Part shown: piece after piece, positions 22,996 to 33,745 of the stretch
Layout of the letters: every line of letters starts with the position of its first letter
How positions within the stretch are numbered: position 1 is the first letter of the stretch
Assembly: GCA_018262095.1 (NCBI GenBank)
Contig: JAGTRW010000020.1
Location: 27,391-91,390, forward strand
Direction: 5' to 3'
DNA length: 64,000 bases
DNA from: Pseudomonadota bacterium
Lineage (GTDB): Bacteria > Pseudomonadota > Gammaproteobacteria > Burkholderiales > Rhodocyclaceae
Notes under the pieces: generated by a model
The model's database searches: none
What the model was told of the DNA's origin: nothing
The model's input: only the letters and a program-made list of their open reading frames with translations
Position numbers and translations under genes: made by a program

Positions 22996-23673
22996 TTATA
23001 GCAAGCCACGTTCGGCGAACGACAAGGGCTGACATTGCCCGGCCACAATGAAGTGATCGACTACCCGAACATCAACCAAAGCCAGAGCCTGTTTGAGTTC
23101 CCGGGTCAGCGACTGATCGGCTGACGACGGCTCGGAAACGCCGGAAGGATGGTTGTGCGCAAGAACAACGGCCGCAGCATTATGCCACAAAGCCTGCTTG
23201 ACGACCTCCCTGGGGTAAACGCTGGTTTGCGTCAATGAGCCACGAAATAGCTCTTCGGCGACAATCAGGCGGTTTTGGGCATCGAGCCACAGCGCAAAAA
23301 ACACCTCATGCGCAAGACCGGAAAGATGCAGCTTCAGATAGTCGCGAACGGCGCCCGGCGTCGCGAAGACATCGCCCTCTTTCATCTCCTCGCCGAGGGC
23401 GCGGCGCGACATTTCGAGAACCGCCTGCAGCTGGGCGAATTTAGCCGGCCCCATCCCCGGAATGCTCGAAAACTCGACCTCGGACGCAGCGAACAGTCGG
23501 TTGAGGCTGCCAAAATGGCCGATCAACTCACGCGCCAGATCGACCGCACTCTTTCCCTTGAGCCCCACGCGCAGAAAAATCGCCAGCAGTTCGGCGTCGG
23601 AAAGCACTGCGGCGCCCAGCGCCAGCAAGCGTTCGCGCGGGCGTTCAGTCTTCGGCCAGTCGCTAATAGCCAT
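22996..23673 (-). CDS. radC: RadC family JAMM-domain protein
   Basis: A 225-residue protein. The N-terminal helix-hairpin-helix region has [17 protein letters not shown]. The C-terminal JAB1/MPN+ metalloprotease-like domain has [15 protein letters not shown] and SADQSLT, the JAMM zinc site. The start at 23673 ([12 protein letters not shown]) is standard; a longer frame of 35 codons upstream would run into the coaBC leader. It is divergent from coaBC, with a TAAAAT -10 candidate in the 58-bp gap. The original DNA-repair role in E. coli has been withdrawn and its biochemical role is uncertain. Confidence 0.93.
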   Translation of the reverse strand: MAISDWPKTERPRERLLALGAAVLSDAELLAIFLRVGLKGKSAVDLARELIGHFGSLNRLFAASEVEFSSIPGMGPAKFAQLQAVLEMSRRALGEEMKEGDVFATPGAVRDYLKLHLSGLAHEVFFALWLDAQNRLIVAEELFRGSLTQTSVYPREVVKQALWHNAAAVVLAHNHPSGVSEPSSADQSLTRELKQALALVDVRVVDHFIVAGQCQPLSFAERGLL

Positions 23674-23731
23674 GGCGCAATCTCGGTTAGAATGTCCCGT
23701 TCGACATTTTAACGGCGATCGGCTTATTCGT

Positions 23732-24922
23732 ATGGAATTAACTGGAAAACGCATTGCACTCGGCGTGACCGGCGGCATCGCCGCCTACAAGGCTGCCGAG
23801 CTCGTCCGCCTGCTGATCAAGCAGGGTGCAACCGTGCAAGTGGTGATGACCGACGCCGCCACTCACTTCGTCACCCCGGTCACTTTCCAGGCCCTTTCGG
23901 GAAAGCCCGTATTTACCGATCTGTGGACCCCTTGCGTCGCCAACAACATGGCGCACATCGACCTCTCGCGCGAGGCCGACGCCTTGCTCATCGCGCCGGC
24001 CAGCGCCGACTTTGTCGCCAAGCTGGCGAACGGGCTGGCCGACGACCTGCTCAGTACACTGACGCTGGCGCGCAGTTGCCCGCTGCTGGTCGCTCCGGCG
24101 ATGAACCTGCAGATGTGGACAAACCCGGCGACGCAACGCAATATCGCTACGCTGCTTGGCGATGGCGTCGCCATTCTCGGCCCGGCCAGCGGCGACCAGG
24201 CCTGCGGCGAGATCGGCCTGGGCCGCATGATCGAAGCCGAAGAAATCGTCGCCGACCTGATCGCTTTCTTCCAGCCCAAAGTGCTCGCCGGCAAGAAGCT
24301 GCTGCTCACCGCCGGCCCGACCTTCGAGGCCATCGACCCGGTGCGCGGCATCACCAACCTGTCGAGCGGCAAGATGGGCTTTGCGCTCGCGCGCGCAGCG
24401 CAGGAAGCCGGCGCGCAAGTCACGCTCGTCTGCGGCCCGGTCAGCCAACCGACGCCGCGCGGGATCACGCGCATCGACGTCATCAGCGCGCTCGAAATGC
24501 ACGCAGCGGTGATGCGCCACGCGGCCACTCAGGACGTCTTCATCGGCGTCGCGGCGGTCGCCGACTACCGCCCCAGCACCGCCGCCGAACACAAGATCAA
24601 GAAGGACGGCCAGAGCGCCCCGGCCATCGAACTCATTCAGAATCCGGACATCCTGGCCGAAGTCGCGGCGCTGCCGACGCCGCCGCTGTGCGTCGGCTTT
24701 GCCGCCGAAACCCGCAACCTCGCCGAATACGCGCAAAAAAAACGCATCGCCAAGAAGATTCCGTTGATCGTCGGCAACCTGATCGAGCACGGTTTTGGCG
24801 GCGACGACAACACGCTGATCCTGTTCGACGAGAACGGCCAGTTACCGCTGACGCCGGCACCGAAGCTTGAACTGGCGCGCCAACTGATGGCGCGCATCGC
24901 CACCCTGCTGGAGAACCGCTAA
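23732..24922 (+). CDS. coaBC: Phosphopantothenoylcysteine decarboxylase / phosphopantothenate-cysteine ligase
   Basis: A 396-residue bifunctional coenzyme A enzyme. The N-terminal flavoprotein CoaC has [17 protein letters not shown], the active-site His in [11 protein letters not shown] and the loop APAMNLQMW. The C-terminal CoaB has [20 protein letters not shown] and [11 protein letters not shown]. The ATG at 23732 is the family start; a longer in-frame extension back to 23462 overlaps radC. It is translationally coupled to dut (TAATG, one base shared). Confidence 0.95.
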   Translation: MELTGKRIALGVTGGIAAYKAAELVRLLIKQGATVQVVMTDAATHFVTPVTFQALSGKPVFTDLWTPCVANNMAHIDLSREADALLIAPASADFVAKLANGLADDLLSTLTLARSCPLLVAPAMNLQMWTNPATQRNIATLLGDGVAILGPASGDQACGEIGLGRMIEAEEIVADLIAFFQPKVLAGKKLLLTAGPTFEAIDPVRGITNLSSGKMGFALARAAQEAGAQVTLVCGPVSQPTPRGITRIDVISALEMHAAVMRHAATQDVFIGVAAVADYRPSTAAEHKIKKDGQSAPAIELIQNPDILAEVAALPTPPLCVGFAAETRNLAEYAQKKRIAKKIPLIVGNLIEHGFGGDDNTLILFDENGQLPLTPAPKLELARQLMARIATLLENR

Positions 24923-25371
24923 TGCACCGCATCGAAGTCCGCCTGCTCGACCCCCGCCTGGCGGACAACCCACCGCACTACGCCACCCCCGGCTCCGCCG
25001 GTCTCGACTTGCGCGCCTGCATCGACGCGCCGCTGACGATCAATCCGGGCGACACCGTGCTGATTCCGACCGGAATCGCCATTCACCTCGCCGACCCCGG
25101 CCTGGCGGCGATGATCCTGCCGCGCTCCGGGCTCGGTCACAAGCACGGCATCGTGCTCGGCAACCTGGTCGGCCTGATCGACTCCGATTATCAAGGCCAA
25201 ATCATGGTATCGACCTGGAATCGGGGACAAGAGAGCTTCACGCTCAACCCGCTCGACCGTCTGGCGCAACTTGTCGTCGTTCCGGTCCTGCAGGTCGCTT
25301 TCAACGTCGTCGACGAGTTTGACGCCAGCACGCGCGGCGACGGCGGTTTCGGCAGCACGGGCAAGTCCTGA
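24922..25371 (+). CDS. dut: dUTP diphosphatase
   Basis: A 149-residue homotrimeric dUTPase with the five family motifs: [38 protein letters not shown] and the flexible tail [12 protein letters not shown]. It converts dUTP to dUMP and keeps uracil out of DNA. Its ATG shares one base with the coaBC stop, as in many proteobacteria. Confidence 0.97.
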   Translation: MHRIEVRLLDPRLADNPPHYATPGSAGLDLRACIDAPLTINPGDTVLIPTGIAIHLADPGLAAMILPRSGLGHKHGIVLGNLVGLIDSDYQGQIMVSTWNRGQESFTLNPLDRLAQLVVVPVLQVAFNVVDEFDASTRGDGGFGSTGKS

Positions 25372-25397
25372 GTCAACGCCCAAGTACAGAGACGACC

Positions 25398-25811
25398 TTG
25401 ACCGCCCAGCAGACCTTCGACATCGAGACCCGCGGCCGCGGAACGACGCAGATCACTGAACCGGTGTCTACGATCGTTCGCGCAGCGGGAATCGAAACCG
25501 GTCTGGCCAACGTTTTCGTGCTGCACACCAGTTGCTCGCTGATCCTGACCGAAAACGCCGATCCTTCGGTTCGCTTTGACCTTGAGACGCTGGCCCGACG
25601 CTGGGCGCCCGATGGTGACCCCGCCTATCGGCACTGCGACGAAGGCGACGACGACATGGCGGCGCACGGGCGCAACGTTCTCGCCGGCAGCTCGCTGTGC
25701 ATCCCGATCCGCCATGGCGAACTGTTGCTCGGAACCTGGCAGGGAATCTATTTGTGGGAACACCGCAGCGCGTCGCACCGCCGGACCATCGTCGTCACCG
25801 TGCTCGCTTGA
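25398..25811 (+). CDS. yjbQ: YjbQ/UPF0047 family protein
   Basis: A 137-residue UPF0047 protein. Family signatures are IETRGRGTTQITEPV, FVLHTSCSLILTENADPSVR, LCIPIRHGELLLGTWQGIYL and the end EHRSASHRRTIVVTV. The start is TTG at 25398; no in-frame ATG fits the family length. Weak thiamine-phosphate synthase activity is reported for the family; the true role is unknown. It lies 26 bp after dut, probably in the same transcript. Confidence 0.9.
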   Translation: MTAQQTFDIETRGRGTTQITEPVSTIVRAAGIETGLANVFVLHTSCSLILTENADPSVRFDLETLARRWAPDGDPAYRHCDEGDDDMAAHGRNVLAGSSLCIPIRHGELLLGTWQGIYLWEHRSASHRRTIVVTVLA

Positions 25812-25821
25812 TCGACGCGCC

Positions 25822-27594
25822 CTAATCGCGCAAGCTCACCGCAATCAGCCCGCGCAAGGCGTTGGCCAGATAGATCGCCGACGCGCCGCGCAGGTCGTCG
25901 ACGCAGAGCACCGCCTCGACCGCGCGCCCCGATTCGAGCAGATGGCGGCGCATCACGCCCGGCAGGAGTCCGCAGACTGGCGGCGGCGTCAACAGCACAC
26001 CATCGCGCTCGACGAAGACATTGCTGCGCGCCCCCTCGCAGACCTCGCCACGCGTGTTGAGAAAAATCGTATCGAACACCCCGGGGTCTTCGGCCAAAGC
26101 CGCCAGCGCGCGCTGGTAGCGGCTACGCGCACTGGTCTTGTGACGCAACAGATAGTCTTCGGCGTCGAGGCGCTCGGCGGCGAGCACCACCGACCAAGGC
26201 CCGCGCTCGTCGACCAGCGGCGCCACGCCGATGCGGTACCGACCGTCGTGCGCCAGCGTCAAGCGCACACGCCCTAAGCCGCTTGCCCGGGACGTCGCGC
26301 AAGCGGCCAGCGCGACGGCGATCGCCGGCAGATCGCAGACAAAACCGAGCGCCTGCGCCGACGACTGTAGCCGCTGCAGATGCAGCGCGAGAAGCGGATA
26401 GCTGCCCTGCTCAAGGCGCAGCGTTTCGATGAGTTCAAAACCGGGATCGAAGCCGGTCAAAAAGCTCGCCTTGAGCAGGCACTCGGCGTATTCGCTTTCG
26501 GCAACCGAATCGATCACGATGCCGCTGCCGACGCCGAGGCGAACGCACCGATCGGGCAACACCTCCAGGGTGCGGATCGCCACGTTGAAACGGCAATCGC
26601 CGCCCGGCGCCAGCCAGCCTAAGGCTCCCGTATATAGGCCGCGCGGCGCAGACTCAAGTTCGTCGATGCACTGCATGGCGCGTATTTTCGGCGCCCCGGT
26701 AATCGATCCGCAGGGAAATAGCGCGCGAAACAGGTCGAAAAGTGTCGCCCCGGGCAAATCGGCGGAAATACTTGACACCATCTGCCACAGCGTCGGGTAG
26801 GCTTCGGCGTCGCACAGCGAGTCGACGCTGACCTTGCCCGGCGCTGCCAAGCGCCCCAGATCGTTGCGCAACAGGTCGACGATCATGATGTTCTCGGCGC
26901 GCTCTTTGGCCGACGCCAGCAGCGCCGCACGGCTGGCCTTGTCATCAGCCGGCGTGGCGCCGCGCGGCGCGGTACCCTTCATCGGGCGCGTGAGCACGCG
27001 ACTGCTACTGCGCTCGAAAAACAGCTCAGGAGAAAAAGAAAGGACCGTCTTTTCCGGAACCGAGAGATACGCGCCGTAGCGCACCGGCTGGCGTTTTCGC
27101 AGGCGCGAATAGAGCGCCAGCGGATGGCCATAGAGCCGGCCATCGAGTGGAAAGGTCAGGTTGATCTGGTAGCAATCGCCAGCGGCAATCCAGCGCCTGA
27201 TCTGCTCGACGCAGCGACGATGCTGGCCGGCTGTGAGTCCCGCCGCAAGCTCGGCGAGACCGGCCACCCGCTCGTGCTCGGCCAAGCCACTGACGCGCGA
27301 ATCGAGAAAGGCAGCCACGCCCTGCGCGTCGAGATGACGCGCCTGGGCAAACACCCAACCGCACAAGCCGGGCGCAGCGTGCTGAGGAACGGAGGACTCA
27401 AAACGGGAACCGAGCTCGTAGTCGGCGGCCAGAGCGACCCACTCGCCTTGCGCCGACGCGTCGGCGAAGGCGCAGAACACCGACGTCAGGTCGCCATCGC
27501 CATCAAACCGAATCGTTCGCCGATACTCGGACAACACGATGGCACCGCCGCCGTCATCGTCAAACAACGCGAAATCACCGTCCACCGCGGTCAA
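25822..27594 (-). CDS. pabB: Fused aminodeoxychorismate synthase component I / aminodeoxychorismate lyase
   Basis: A 590-residue PabB-PabC fusion for p-aminobenzoate (folate) synthesis. The PabB part (to about 385) has GDCYQINLTFPL, the chorismate-binding signatures RPMKGTAPRG and PCGSITGAPKIRAMQ, and GVGSGIVIDS. The PabC part (about 385-590) is a class IV PLP aminotransferase-fold lyase (FELIETLRLEQGSYPLLALH and RGEVCEGARSNVFVE). No ATG fits the start: TTG at 27594 or GTG at 27585 are the options and neither has a clear ribosome binding site. The fusion is common in betaproteobacteria. Confidence 0.92.
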   Translation of the reverse strand: MTAVDGDFALFDDDGGGAIVLSEYRRTIRFDGDGDLTSVFCAFADASAQGEWVALAADYELGSRFESSVPQHAAPGLCGWVFAQARHLDAQGVAAFLDSRVSGLAEHERVAGLAELAAGLTAGQHRRCVEQIRRWIAAGDCYQINLTFPLDGRLYGHPLALYSRLRKRQPVRYGAYLSVPEKTVLSFSPELFFERSSSRVLTRPMKGTAPRGATPADDKASRAALLASAKERAENIMIVDLLRNDLGRLAAPGKVSVDSLCDAEAYPTLWQMVSSISADLPGATLFDLFRALFPCGSITGAPKIRAMQCIDELESAPRGLYTGALGWLAPGGDCRFNVAIRTLEVLPDRCVRLGVGSGIVIDSVAESEYAECLLKASFLTGFDPGFELIETLRLEQGSYPLLALHLQRLQSSAQALGFVCDLPAIAVALAACATSRASGLGRVRLTLAHDGRYRIGVAPLVDERGPWSVVLAAERLDAEDYLLRHKTSARSRYQRALAALAEDPGVFDTIFLNTRGEVCEGARSNVFVERDGVLLTPPPVCGLLPGVMRRHLLESGRAVEAVLCVDDLRGASAIYLANALRGLIAVSLRD

Positions 27595-27639
27595 TTTTCA
27601 GTCTTCTGAGAAAAGCCCCGGCCCAGGCGGGAAATCGGC

Positions 27640-27867
27640 CTATTTGCGCTTGAAATAGAACTCAAAGGCCTGGTCGGCCTCGCCGTCCGACAGCAACTGG
27701 TTGCCAGTCTGCTTGGCGAAAGCGTGAAAGTCCTTGACCGCCCCCGGATCGGTCGCCAATACGCGCAGCACCTGACCGGACGACATCTCGGACAACGCTT
27801 TCTTGGTGCGCAAGATAGGAAGCGGGCAGTTGAGCCCTTTGACATCGAGTTCTCGATCAAACAGCAT
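27640..27867 (-). CDS. TusA-family sulfur carrier protein
   Basis: A 75-residue SirA/TusA-fold protein beginning MLFDRELDVKGLNCPLPILR. The CPxP motif carries the persulfide Cys. The ATG at 27867 has GGGAG five bases upstream; a GTG two codons earlier is possible. It could serve tRNA thiolation together with MnmA (mnmA at 53709), or another sulfur transfer route; the family has several paralogues, so no symbol is given. Confidence 0.9.
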   Translation of the reverse strand: MLFDRELDVKGLNCPLPILRTKKALSEMSSGQVLRVLATDPGAVKDFHAFAKQTGNQLLSDGEADQAFEFYFKRK

Positions 27868-27893
27868 GATCACTCCCAGAGAAAAGGCCTATT

Positions 27894-29378
27894 TTAACCG
27901 CCACCGTTGCGTTTAAGCTTCTCTTCCTCGGCCTGCAGCTTGCGCAACTCGCGCAAACGCGCATCGACGGCAGACTGCTCGTAAAAGTTGCCATCGGTCG
28001 CCTGTTGGGCAAACTGTAATTGCTCGACCGCCTGGCCGAGCTGCCCTTGCAGCATGTAATACTCGGCCTGCGCCCGATGCTGCGCCAGACGCTTGCCCAA
28101 CGCCGAATAGGTTTTCGCCTGCAGGCCATAGAGCTTGTAATCGGTTGCGCTAAGCTGCAACTGGCTGTCCAGAAAGAGCACGGCCTGATCGTATTGCCGC
28201 CCCGCGTAGAGCGACTCGGCGTAGCCATAGACCAGCGACTTGGACTGCGGAAAGCGCTGCAGCGCATCGCGATAAATGCCCTGGGCGCCAGGCAAATCGC
28301 CGGCCTTGGTGCGAATCTCGGCCGCCAGATCGGCAATCATCGGCGACGACTCCTTGAGCGCTCTGAGCGCTTCAAACTCACGCTGCGCCGCCTGGGTGTC
28401 CTTGGCCCGCATCAAGGCATAGACCAGACCATAGCGGGCGGCGGCCTGCGACGCACTTTTACGCTCACGCACCTGGTTTTCAAAGTCGATGGCTGCTTCG
28501 CGCGGTGTGCCCAGCGACGCGCGAAGTTTGGCGCGCACCAGCTGAAAATCGAGGCTGCTGACGACCTGCCGGTAAGGTGAGTCCTGCGCCCGATTCTGCA
28601 TGTCAGCGATCCGCTCGACGGTCAGCGGGTGCGAACGCAAATAGACCGGCGCATTGTTTTCGTACAGTCGGCCGGCCTTTTGCAGACGCTCGAAGAAATC
28701 TCCCATGCTGCGTACGTCAAACCCGGCTTTGTCGAGCGACTGATAGCCCATGCGGTCGGCCTCCCGCTCGAAGTCTCTGGTGTAGGCCAGTTGCGCCTGA
28801 ACCACGCCGGCCTGCGCCGAAGCAATGGTCGCCGCGGCCGCCGACGAATTGGCACGGGCGGCAAGTACGCCAACGGCCATGGCAATCATGCTCGGGATGG
28901 TATTCTGCTTTTCCTTGGCGATCTGGCGTGCCAGATGATTCTGCGTCACGTGCGCGATTTCGTGGGCAATCACTCCGGCCAGTTCAGACTCGGACTGAGC
29001 GGTGATGATGGTTCCGGTGTTGACCCCGATAAAGCCGCCGAACATCGCAAAGGCATTGACCGTATTGTCGCGAATGGCAAAAAAAGTGAAATCACCGGTC
29101 GGGTTGGCGCTGGCTTCGACCAGCCGACGGCCCAGTCCGTTGAGATAGTCGTTGATTTCCGGATCGTCGACGTAGCTGGGCTCGCGCAGACGAATCTCGT
29201 TCATGATGGTCTCGCCGATTCGGCGTTCGACCTGCGGGGAAAGTTCGGCGCGCGCCGACTCCCCAAGATCCGGAAGATCTGCGGCCAGCGCCGGGCAAGT
29301 TCCCGCGATGACGGCGGCCACCAACAGCAGGGCGGCGCGGAAAAAGCAGGAGCAGGTACTAGAGAGACGAGAATTCAC
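27894..29378 (-). CDS. M48-family periplasmic metalloprotease with TPR repeats (BepA-like)
   Basis: A 494-residue exported protease. The signal peptide ends near PALAADLP. The zinc motif HEIAH is at residues 139-143, with a downstream Glu in YTRDFEREADRMGYQSLDKA. From about 280 to the end there are helical TPR-type repeats. BepA checks outer-membrane protein assembly at the BAM complex. The start is GTG at 29378 with no strong ribosome binding site. It lies 27 bp upstream of the TusA-like gene in the same direction. Confidence 0.9.
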   Translation of the reverse strand: MNSRLSSTCSCFFRAALLLVAAVIAGTCPALAADLPDLGESARAELSPQVERRIGETIMNEIRLREPSYVDDPEINDYLNGLGRRLVEASANPTGDFTFFAIRDNTVNAFAMFGGFIGVNTGTIITAQSESELAGVIAHEIAHVTQNHLARQIAKEKQNTIPSMIAMAVGVLAARANSSAAAATIASAQAGVVQAQLAYTRDFEREADRMGYQSLDKAGFDVRSMGDFFERLQKAGRLYENNAPVYLRSHPLTVERIADMQNRAQDSPYRQVVSSLDFQLVRAKLRASLGTPREAAIDFENQVRERKSASQAAARYGLVYALMRAKDTQAAQREFEALRALKESSPMIADLAAEIRTKAGDLPGAQGIYRDALQRFPQSKSLVYGYAESLYAGRQYDQAVLFLDSQLQLSATDYKLYGLQAKTYSALGKRLAQHRAQAEYYMLQGQLGQAVEQLQFAQQATDGNFYEQSAVDARLRELRKLQAEEEKLKRNGGG

Positions 29379-29471
29379 GATGCGCGGAAAACCATGAGGT
29401 TGAAACTCATGCCATGATACCGGAGTCCGCCGGCAAGGGTGTTTCCAGTTGTGGCCCGCAAATACCCGGCG

Positions 29472-29496
29472 AAAAAAAACCCGCCAGAGGCGGGTT
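29472..29496. terminator. Terminator of the cold-shock gene, probably bidirectional
   Basis: The stem AACCCGCC/GGCGGGTT (29478-29485 and 29489-29496, loop AGA) has eight A on the left, giving a U-run on the minus strand, and CTTTT on the right. Confidence 0.9.
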
Positions 29497-29515
29497 CTTT
29501 TAGCGCAGCTGAAAA

Positions 29516-29719
29516 TCAGGCACGCCCAATATTCGATGCTTGCTTGCCCTTAGGACCCTGCGTCACATCAAAAGAAACTTTTTCGCCCTCTTTGAGGGTC
29601 TTGAATCCGCCCATGGTGATCGCGGAAAAATGCGCGAAGAGATCTTCGCTGCCGTCATCCGGAGTAATGAAACCGAAACCCTTGGCGTCATTGAACCACT
29701 TAACTGTACCTGTTGCCAT
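29516..29719 (-). CDS. Cold-shock domain protein
   Basis: A 67-residue CspA-type protein. RNP1 is seen in [11 protein letters not shown] and RNP2 in DLFAHFSAI; it begins [12 protein letters not shown]. It binds single-stranded RNA and DNA and melts mRNA structure. The start at 29719 is standard; the 17-codon upstream extension is not coding. It is divergent from clpS across 220 bp, which leaves room for the long structured leader typical of csp mRNAs. The csp/clpS/clpA neighbourhood is the same as E. coli cspD-clpS-clpA. Confidence 0.95.
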   Translation of the reverse strand: MATGTVKWFNDAKGFGFITPDDGSEDLFAHFSAITMGGFKTLKEGEKVSFDVTQGPKGKQASNIGRA

Positions 29720-29939
29720 ATTGCTACATCCTTGAAAAGAGACTAGATCCGGGCATCGCCCGACGTGCATGTTTGAAATTCAACTACCGCCTGAATCAAA
29801 ACATGGACCCTTTGTACGCTAGTTGCGACCGATGCGTCAAGCATTTTTTTTTCGGCGTCTCAACGTAGTGTCGTTTATCTGTAAAAAGCCGCAAACGCCA
29901 CGGTTTTGCACATTCAAAAAGACTGGTTAGAATTGAAGC

Positions 29940-30248
29940 ATGGCTAAACAGTACCAGGACGGCTCGGTAATCGAAGCCAAACACAGCAAGCTGGCGCCAC
30001 CGCGGCTTTACACGGTGCTGCTGCTCAACGACGACTTTACCCCGATGGAGTTTGTGGTCCTCGTGCTGCAGAGATTTTTTTCCATGAACCGAGAACAAGC
30101 GACGCAAATCATGCTCAAAGTGCACGTGGAAGGGCGAGGAGTGTGCGGAATCTATCCGCGCGACGTCGCCGCCACCAAGGTCGAGCAGGTCGCGGCCTTC
30201 GCACGGGACAACCAGCATCCGCTGGCGTGCGTAATGGAGGAGAATTGA
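29940..30248 (+). CDS. clpS: ATP-dependent Clp protease adaptor ClpS
   Basis: A 102-residue N-degron adaptor. Core motifs are [17 protein letters not shown], which contains the Asn-Asp pair for N-terminal residue binding, and [20 protein letters not shown]. It delivers N-end-rule substrates to ClpAP. The stop directly abuts the clpA ATG with no gap, so the two are coupled. Confidence 0.97.
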   Translation: MAKQYQDGSVIEAKHSKLAPPRLYTVLLLNDDFTPMEFVVLVLQRFFSMNREQATQIMLKVHVEGRGVCGIYPRDVAATKVEQVAAFARDNQHPLACVMEEN

Positions 30249-32507
30249 ATGATTGCGCAGGAACTTGAAGTCAGCTTGCACATGGCCTTTGTCGAAGCGC
30301 GGCAAAAACGCCATGAATTCATCACCGTCGAGCATCTTCTGCTGGCCTTGCTCGACAACCCGTCGGCGGCCGAGACCTTGCGCGCATGCGGCGGAAACAT
30401 CGAGCAACTGCGCCGCGACCTGACCAAATTCATCGTCGAGCACACGCCGACCATTGACGGCGAGGAAGACATCGACACCCAGCCGACGCTCGGTTTTCAG
30501 CGTGTTATCCAACGCGCCATCCTGCACGTTCAGTCGTCAGGCAAGAAGGAGGTCAACGGCGCCAATGTGCTGGTCGCCATTTTTGGCGAGAAGGACTCGC
30601 ACGCAGTCTATTACCTGCAAAAACAGGGAATCTCGCGGCTCGACGTGGTTAATTTCATTTCCCATGGCATCAGCAAGGTCCCGCAGGGAGCGGCGCGTAG
30701 CGAAAGCAGTGTGGAAACCGAAGGCGAGGTGCAAACCGCGGCTGGGCCGCTGGAAAGCTACACGATCAATCTCAACAACCTGGCGCTGCAGGGCAAGATA
30801 GATCCGCTCATTGGTCGCGGGCCTGAACTTGAGCGTGTGATCCAGACGCTTTGCCGTCGTCGCAAAAATAATCCTTTGCTGGTCGGCGAAGCCGGGGTTG
30901 GCAAGACCGCCATTGCCGAAGGTCTTGCCCGTCGGATCGTAGAGAACAACGTTCCGGAGATTCTCGACAAGGCCTGCGTCTACGCGTTGGACATGGGCGC
31001 GCTGCTGGCCGGAACGAAATACCGCGGCGACTTCGAGCAGCGGCTCAAGGGCGTTTTGAAGCAACTCTCCGAAAACCCGCAGGCGATTCTGTTCATCGAC
31101 GAAATTCATACGTTGATTGGCGCCGGCTCGGCGTCGGGGGGCACGCTCGACGCGTCGAACCTGCTCAAGCCCGCGCTTTCCAACGGCCAGCTCAAGTGCA
31201 TCGGGGCAACCACTTATACCGAGTATCGCGGAATCTTCGAGAAAGATCACGCGCTGTCGCGTCGTTTCCAAAAGGTTGACGTGAGCGAACCCTCGGTCGC
31301 CGAAGCCATTGAAATCCTCAAGGGGCTGAAGACCCGTTTCGAGTCGCACCACGGAATCAAATACTCGGCAGCGGCGCTAACCTCGGCCGTCGAGCTTTCG
31401 GTGCGCTTCATTCCCGACCGTCACCTGCCGGACAAGGCGATCGACGTCATCGACGAAGCCGGTGCAGCGCAGCGCATCCTGCCCAAATCGCGGCAGAAGA
31501 AATTGATCGGCAAGCAGGACATCGAAGAAATCGTCGCCAAAATCGCGCGTATCCCGTCGACGCACGTTTCATCAGATGACCGGAGCGCGCTCAAGAATCT
31601 CGACCGCGACCTCAAAGCAGTCGTTTTCGGACAGGAAACGGCGATCGACGCGCTGGCCAAAGCGATCAAGATGTCGCGTTCTGGCCTCGGCAATCCGGCC
31701 AAGCCGATCGGCAGCTTCCTTTTTTCCGGACCGACCGGCGTCGGCAAGACCGAAGTCGCGCGGCAACTCGCCTATTGCCTGGGCAACGAGCTGATTCGCT
31801 TCGACATGTCCGAATACATGGAGCGCCACGCGGTCTCGCGGTTGATCGGCGCGCCGCCAGGCTATGTCGGTTTCGATCAGGGCGGGCAATTGACCGAAGC
31901 GGTGACCAAGAAACCCTATTGCGTGCTGCTGCTCGACGAAATCGAAAAGGCGCACCCGGACATTTACAACATCCTGCTGCAGGTCATGGATCACGGCACG
32001 CTGACCGACAACAACGGTCGCAAGGCCGATTTCCGCAACGCGCTGATCATCATGACGACCAACGCCGGCCAGGAGTCGATTCAAAAGTCGAGTATGGGCT
32101 TCACCAACGCCAAGCAGCCGGGCGACGAGATGGTCGAAATCAAGCGATTGTTCACTCCCGAGTTTCGCAATCGTCTCGACGCGACGATTTCGTTCAAGGC
32201 GCTCGACCACGAGGTTATCCTGCGCGTGGTCGACAAGTTCCTGATGCAACTGGAAGAGCAGTTGCACGAAAAGAAGGTCGAAGCGACCTTCACTGAGGCA
32301 CTCAAGGCCCACTTGGCCAGCAATGGCTTCGACCCGCTGATGGGCGCTCGACCGATGGCCCGTCTGATTCAGGACACCATCCGTTCGGCGCTCGCTGACG
32401 AATTGCTGTTCGGCAAGCTCGCGAACGGCGGCCATGTCACCGTCGATATCGGAGAAGACGGCAAGGCAAAGTTGGTCTTTGCCGAAGAGGCGGCCGAAAT
32501 CGCCTAG
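30249..32507 (+). CDS. clpA: ATP-dependent Clp protease ATP-binding subunit ClpA
   Basis: A 752-residue AAA+ unfoldase. The N-domain (1-145) has [17 protein letters not shown]1 has Walker [10 protein letters not shown] and Walker [16 protein letters not shown]2 has Walker [10 protein letters not shown], Walker [17 protein letters not shown], and the pore and sensor regions. The length is normal (about 750). It works with ClpP, whose gene is not in this window. It starts at the base after clpS stops. Confidence 0.98.
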   Translation: MIAQELEVSLHMAFVEARQKRHEFITVEHLLLALLDNPSAAETLRACGGNIEQLRRDLTKFIVEHTPTIDGEEDIDTQPTLGFQRVIQRAILHVQSSGKKEVNGANVLVAIFGEKDSHAVYYLQKQGISRLDVVNFISHGISKVPQGAARSESSVETEGEVQTAAGPLESYTINLNNLALQGKIDPLIGRGPELERVIQTLCRRRKNNPLLVGEAGVGKTAIAEGLARRIVENNVPEILDKACVYALDMGALLAGTKYRGDFEQRLKGVLKQLSENPQAILFIDEIHTLIGAGSASGGTLDASNLLKPALSNGQLKCIGATTYTEYRGIFEKDHALSRRFQKVDVSEPSVAEAIEILKGLKTRFESHHGIKYSAAALTSAVELSVRFIPDRHLPDKAIDVIDEAGAAQRILPKSRQKKLIGKQDIEEIVAKIARIPSTHVSSDDRSALKNLDRDLKAVVFGQETAIDALAKAIKMSRSGLGNPAKPIGSFLFSGPTGVGKTEVARQLAYCLGNELIRFDMSEYMERHAVSRLIGAPPGYVGFDQGGQLTEAVTKKPYCVLLLDEIEKAHPDIYNILLQVMDHGTLTDNNGRKADFRNALIIMTTNAGQESIQKSSMGFTNAKQPGDEMVEIKRLFTPEFRNRLDATISFKALDHEVILRVVDKFLMQLEEQLHEKKVEATFTEALKAHLASNGFDPLMGARPMARLIQDTIRSALADELLFGKLANGGHVTVDIGEDGKAKLVFAEEAAEIA

Positions 32508-32525
32508 GGTCGGCCCGCCCACCAT

Positions 32526-32551
32526 ACGGCCATGCCTTGCGGCATGGCCGT
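32526..32551 (+). terminator. Strong hairpin after clpA, without a U-run
   Basis: A perfect 11-bp stem ACGGCCATGCC/GGCATGGCCGT (loop TTGC) lies 19 bp after the clpA stop. It lacks a following T-tract, so it may stabilise the 3' end or terminate weakly rather than act as a classical intrinsic terminator. Confidence 0.55.
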
Positions 32552-32619
32552 TCAGCGCAAGGGATGCGACAAGCTTGAAAATGCGACAATAGCCGCTCTT
32601 GTCGTATCCAGGATCTTCC

Positions 32620-33645
32620 ATGCAACACTTTGCCAGTGACAACTACGCGGGCATCTGCCCCGAAGCGCTTGACGCCCTACTTGCGGCCAATGCCGGGCAC
32701 GCGCCGGCCTACGGCGACGACGAATGGACGCGACGGGTTTCGGATCGTCTGCGAGAGGTATTCGCCGCCGACTGCGACATCTACTTCGTATTCAACGGCA
32801 CCGCCGCCAACTCGCTGGCGCTGGCATCGCTCTGCCAGAGCTACCATGGCGTCATTTGCCACGAACTGGCGCACGTAGAAACCGACGAATGCGGCGGCCC
32901 CGAGTTCTTCTCGAACGGCTCCAAGCTGCTTCCGGCCAAAGGGGAAAACGGCAAACTCACGCCGCAGACGGTACTCGAAGTGATCACTAGACGCAGCGAC
33001 ATTCACTACCCGAAACCGCGCGTCGTCACGCTGACTCAGGCAACCGAGTTGGGCACCCTCTATCGCCCGGACGAAATCGCCGCCATCGCCGAACTGGCAC
33101 ACCAGAACGGACTTCGCGTGCACATGGATGGCGCGCGCTTTGCCAATGCCGTCGCCGCACAGGGCATCGCTCCGGGCGATCTCACCTGGCGCGCCGGCGT
33201 CGATGTGCTGTGCTTCGGCGGCACCAAGATGGGCTTGCCGGTCGGCGAGGCGGTGGTCTTCTTCGACCGTTCGCTAGCACAGGACTTCGCCTGGCGCTGC
33301 AAACAGGCTGGACAACTGGCCTCCAAGATGCGCTTTCTCTCGGCCCCCTGGCTCGGCATGTTGGAAGGCGATGCCTGGCTGCACCGCGCCGGCCACGCCA
33401 ACGCCATGGCCCAGCGGCTGGCTGCCGGGCTAGCGTCGATTCCGGGCGCCAGCCTGCTGTTTCCGGTCGAGGCCAACGGCGTTTTCGTGACCCTGCCGGC
33501 GGCGGTTCAGGAAGGACTGCGCGCGCTCGGCTGGCGTTTTTACACCTTCATTGGCGCCGGCGGCGCCCGCTTCATGTGCGCCTGGGACACTCACCCGGAT
33601 CGCGTCGACGCGCTGCTTGCCGACCTGCGCGCGCTTTCGGCCTAA
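32620..33645 (+). CDS. ltaE: Low-specificity L-threonine aldolase
   Basis: A 341-residue fold-type I PLP enzyme. It begins MQHFASDNYAGICPEALDAL; the PLP Lys is residue 203 in LCFGGTKMGLPVGE, and the PLP-phosphate contacts lie in FNGTAANSLAL. It splits L-threonine or L-allo-threonine to glycine and acetaldehyde. The ATG at 32620 follows AGGA; the TTG 21 bases earlier is unlikely. It appears monocistronic after clpA. Confidence 0.9.
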   Translation: MQHFASDNYAGICPEALDALLAANAGHAPAYGDDEWTRRVSDRLREVFAADCDIYFVFNGTAANSLALASLCQSYHGVICHELAHVETDECGGPEFFSNGSKLLPAKGENGKLTPQTVLEVITRRSDIHYPKPRVVTLTQATELGTLYRPDEIAAIAELAHQNGLRVHMDGARFANAVAAQGIAPGDLTWRAGVDVLCFGGTKMGLPVGEAVVFFDRSLAQDFAWRCKQAGQLASKMRFLSAPWLGMLEGDAWLHRAGHANAMAQRLAAGLASIPGASLLFPVEANGVFVTLPAAVQEGLRALGWRFYTFIGAGGARFMCAWDTHPDRVDALLADLRALSA

Positions 33646-33745
33646 ACAGGCTTTATTACCGTAGCGACGTTTTCATCAGCCGATCTCTATTCCGCATTAC
33701 GGAACGAAGGTCGCAAAACGATGATTTATTGTAATTTTATTTATT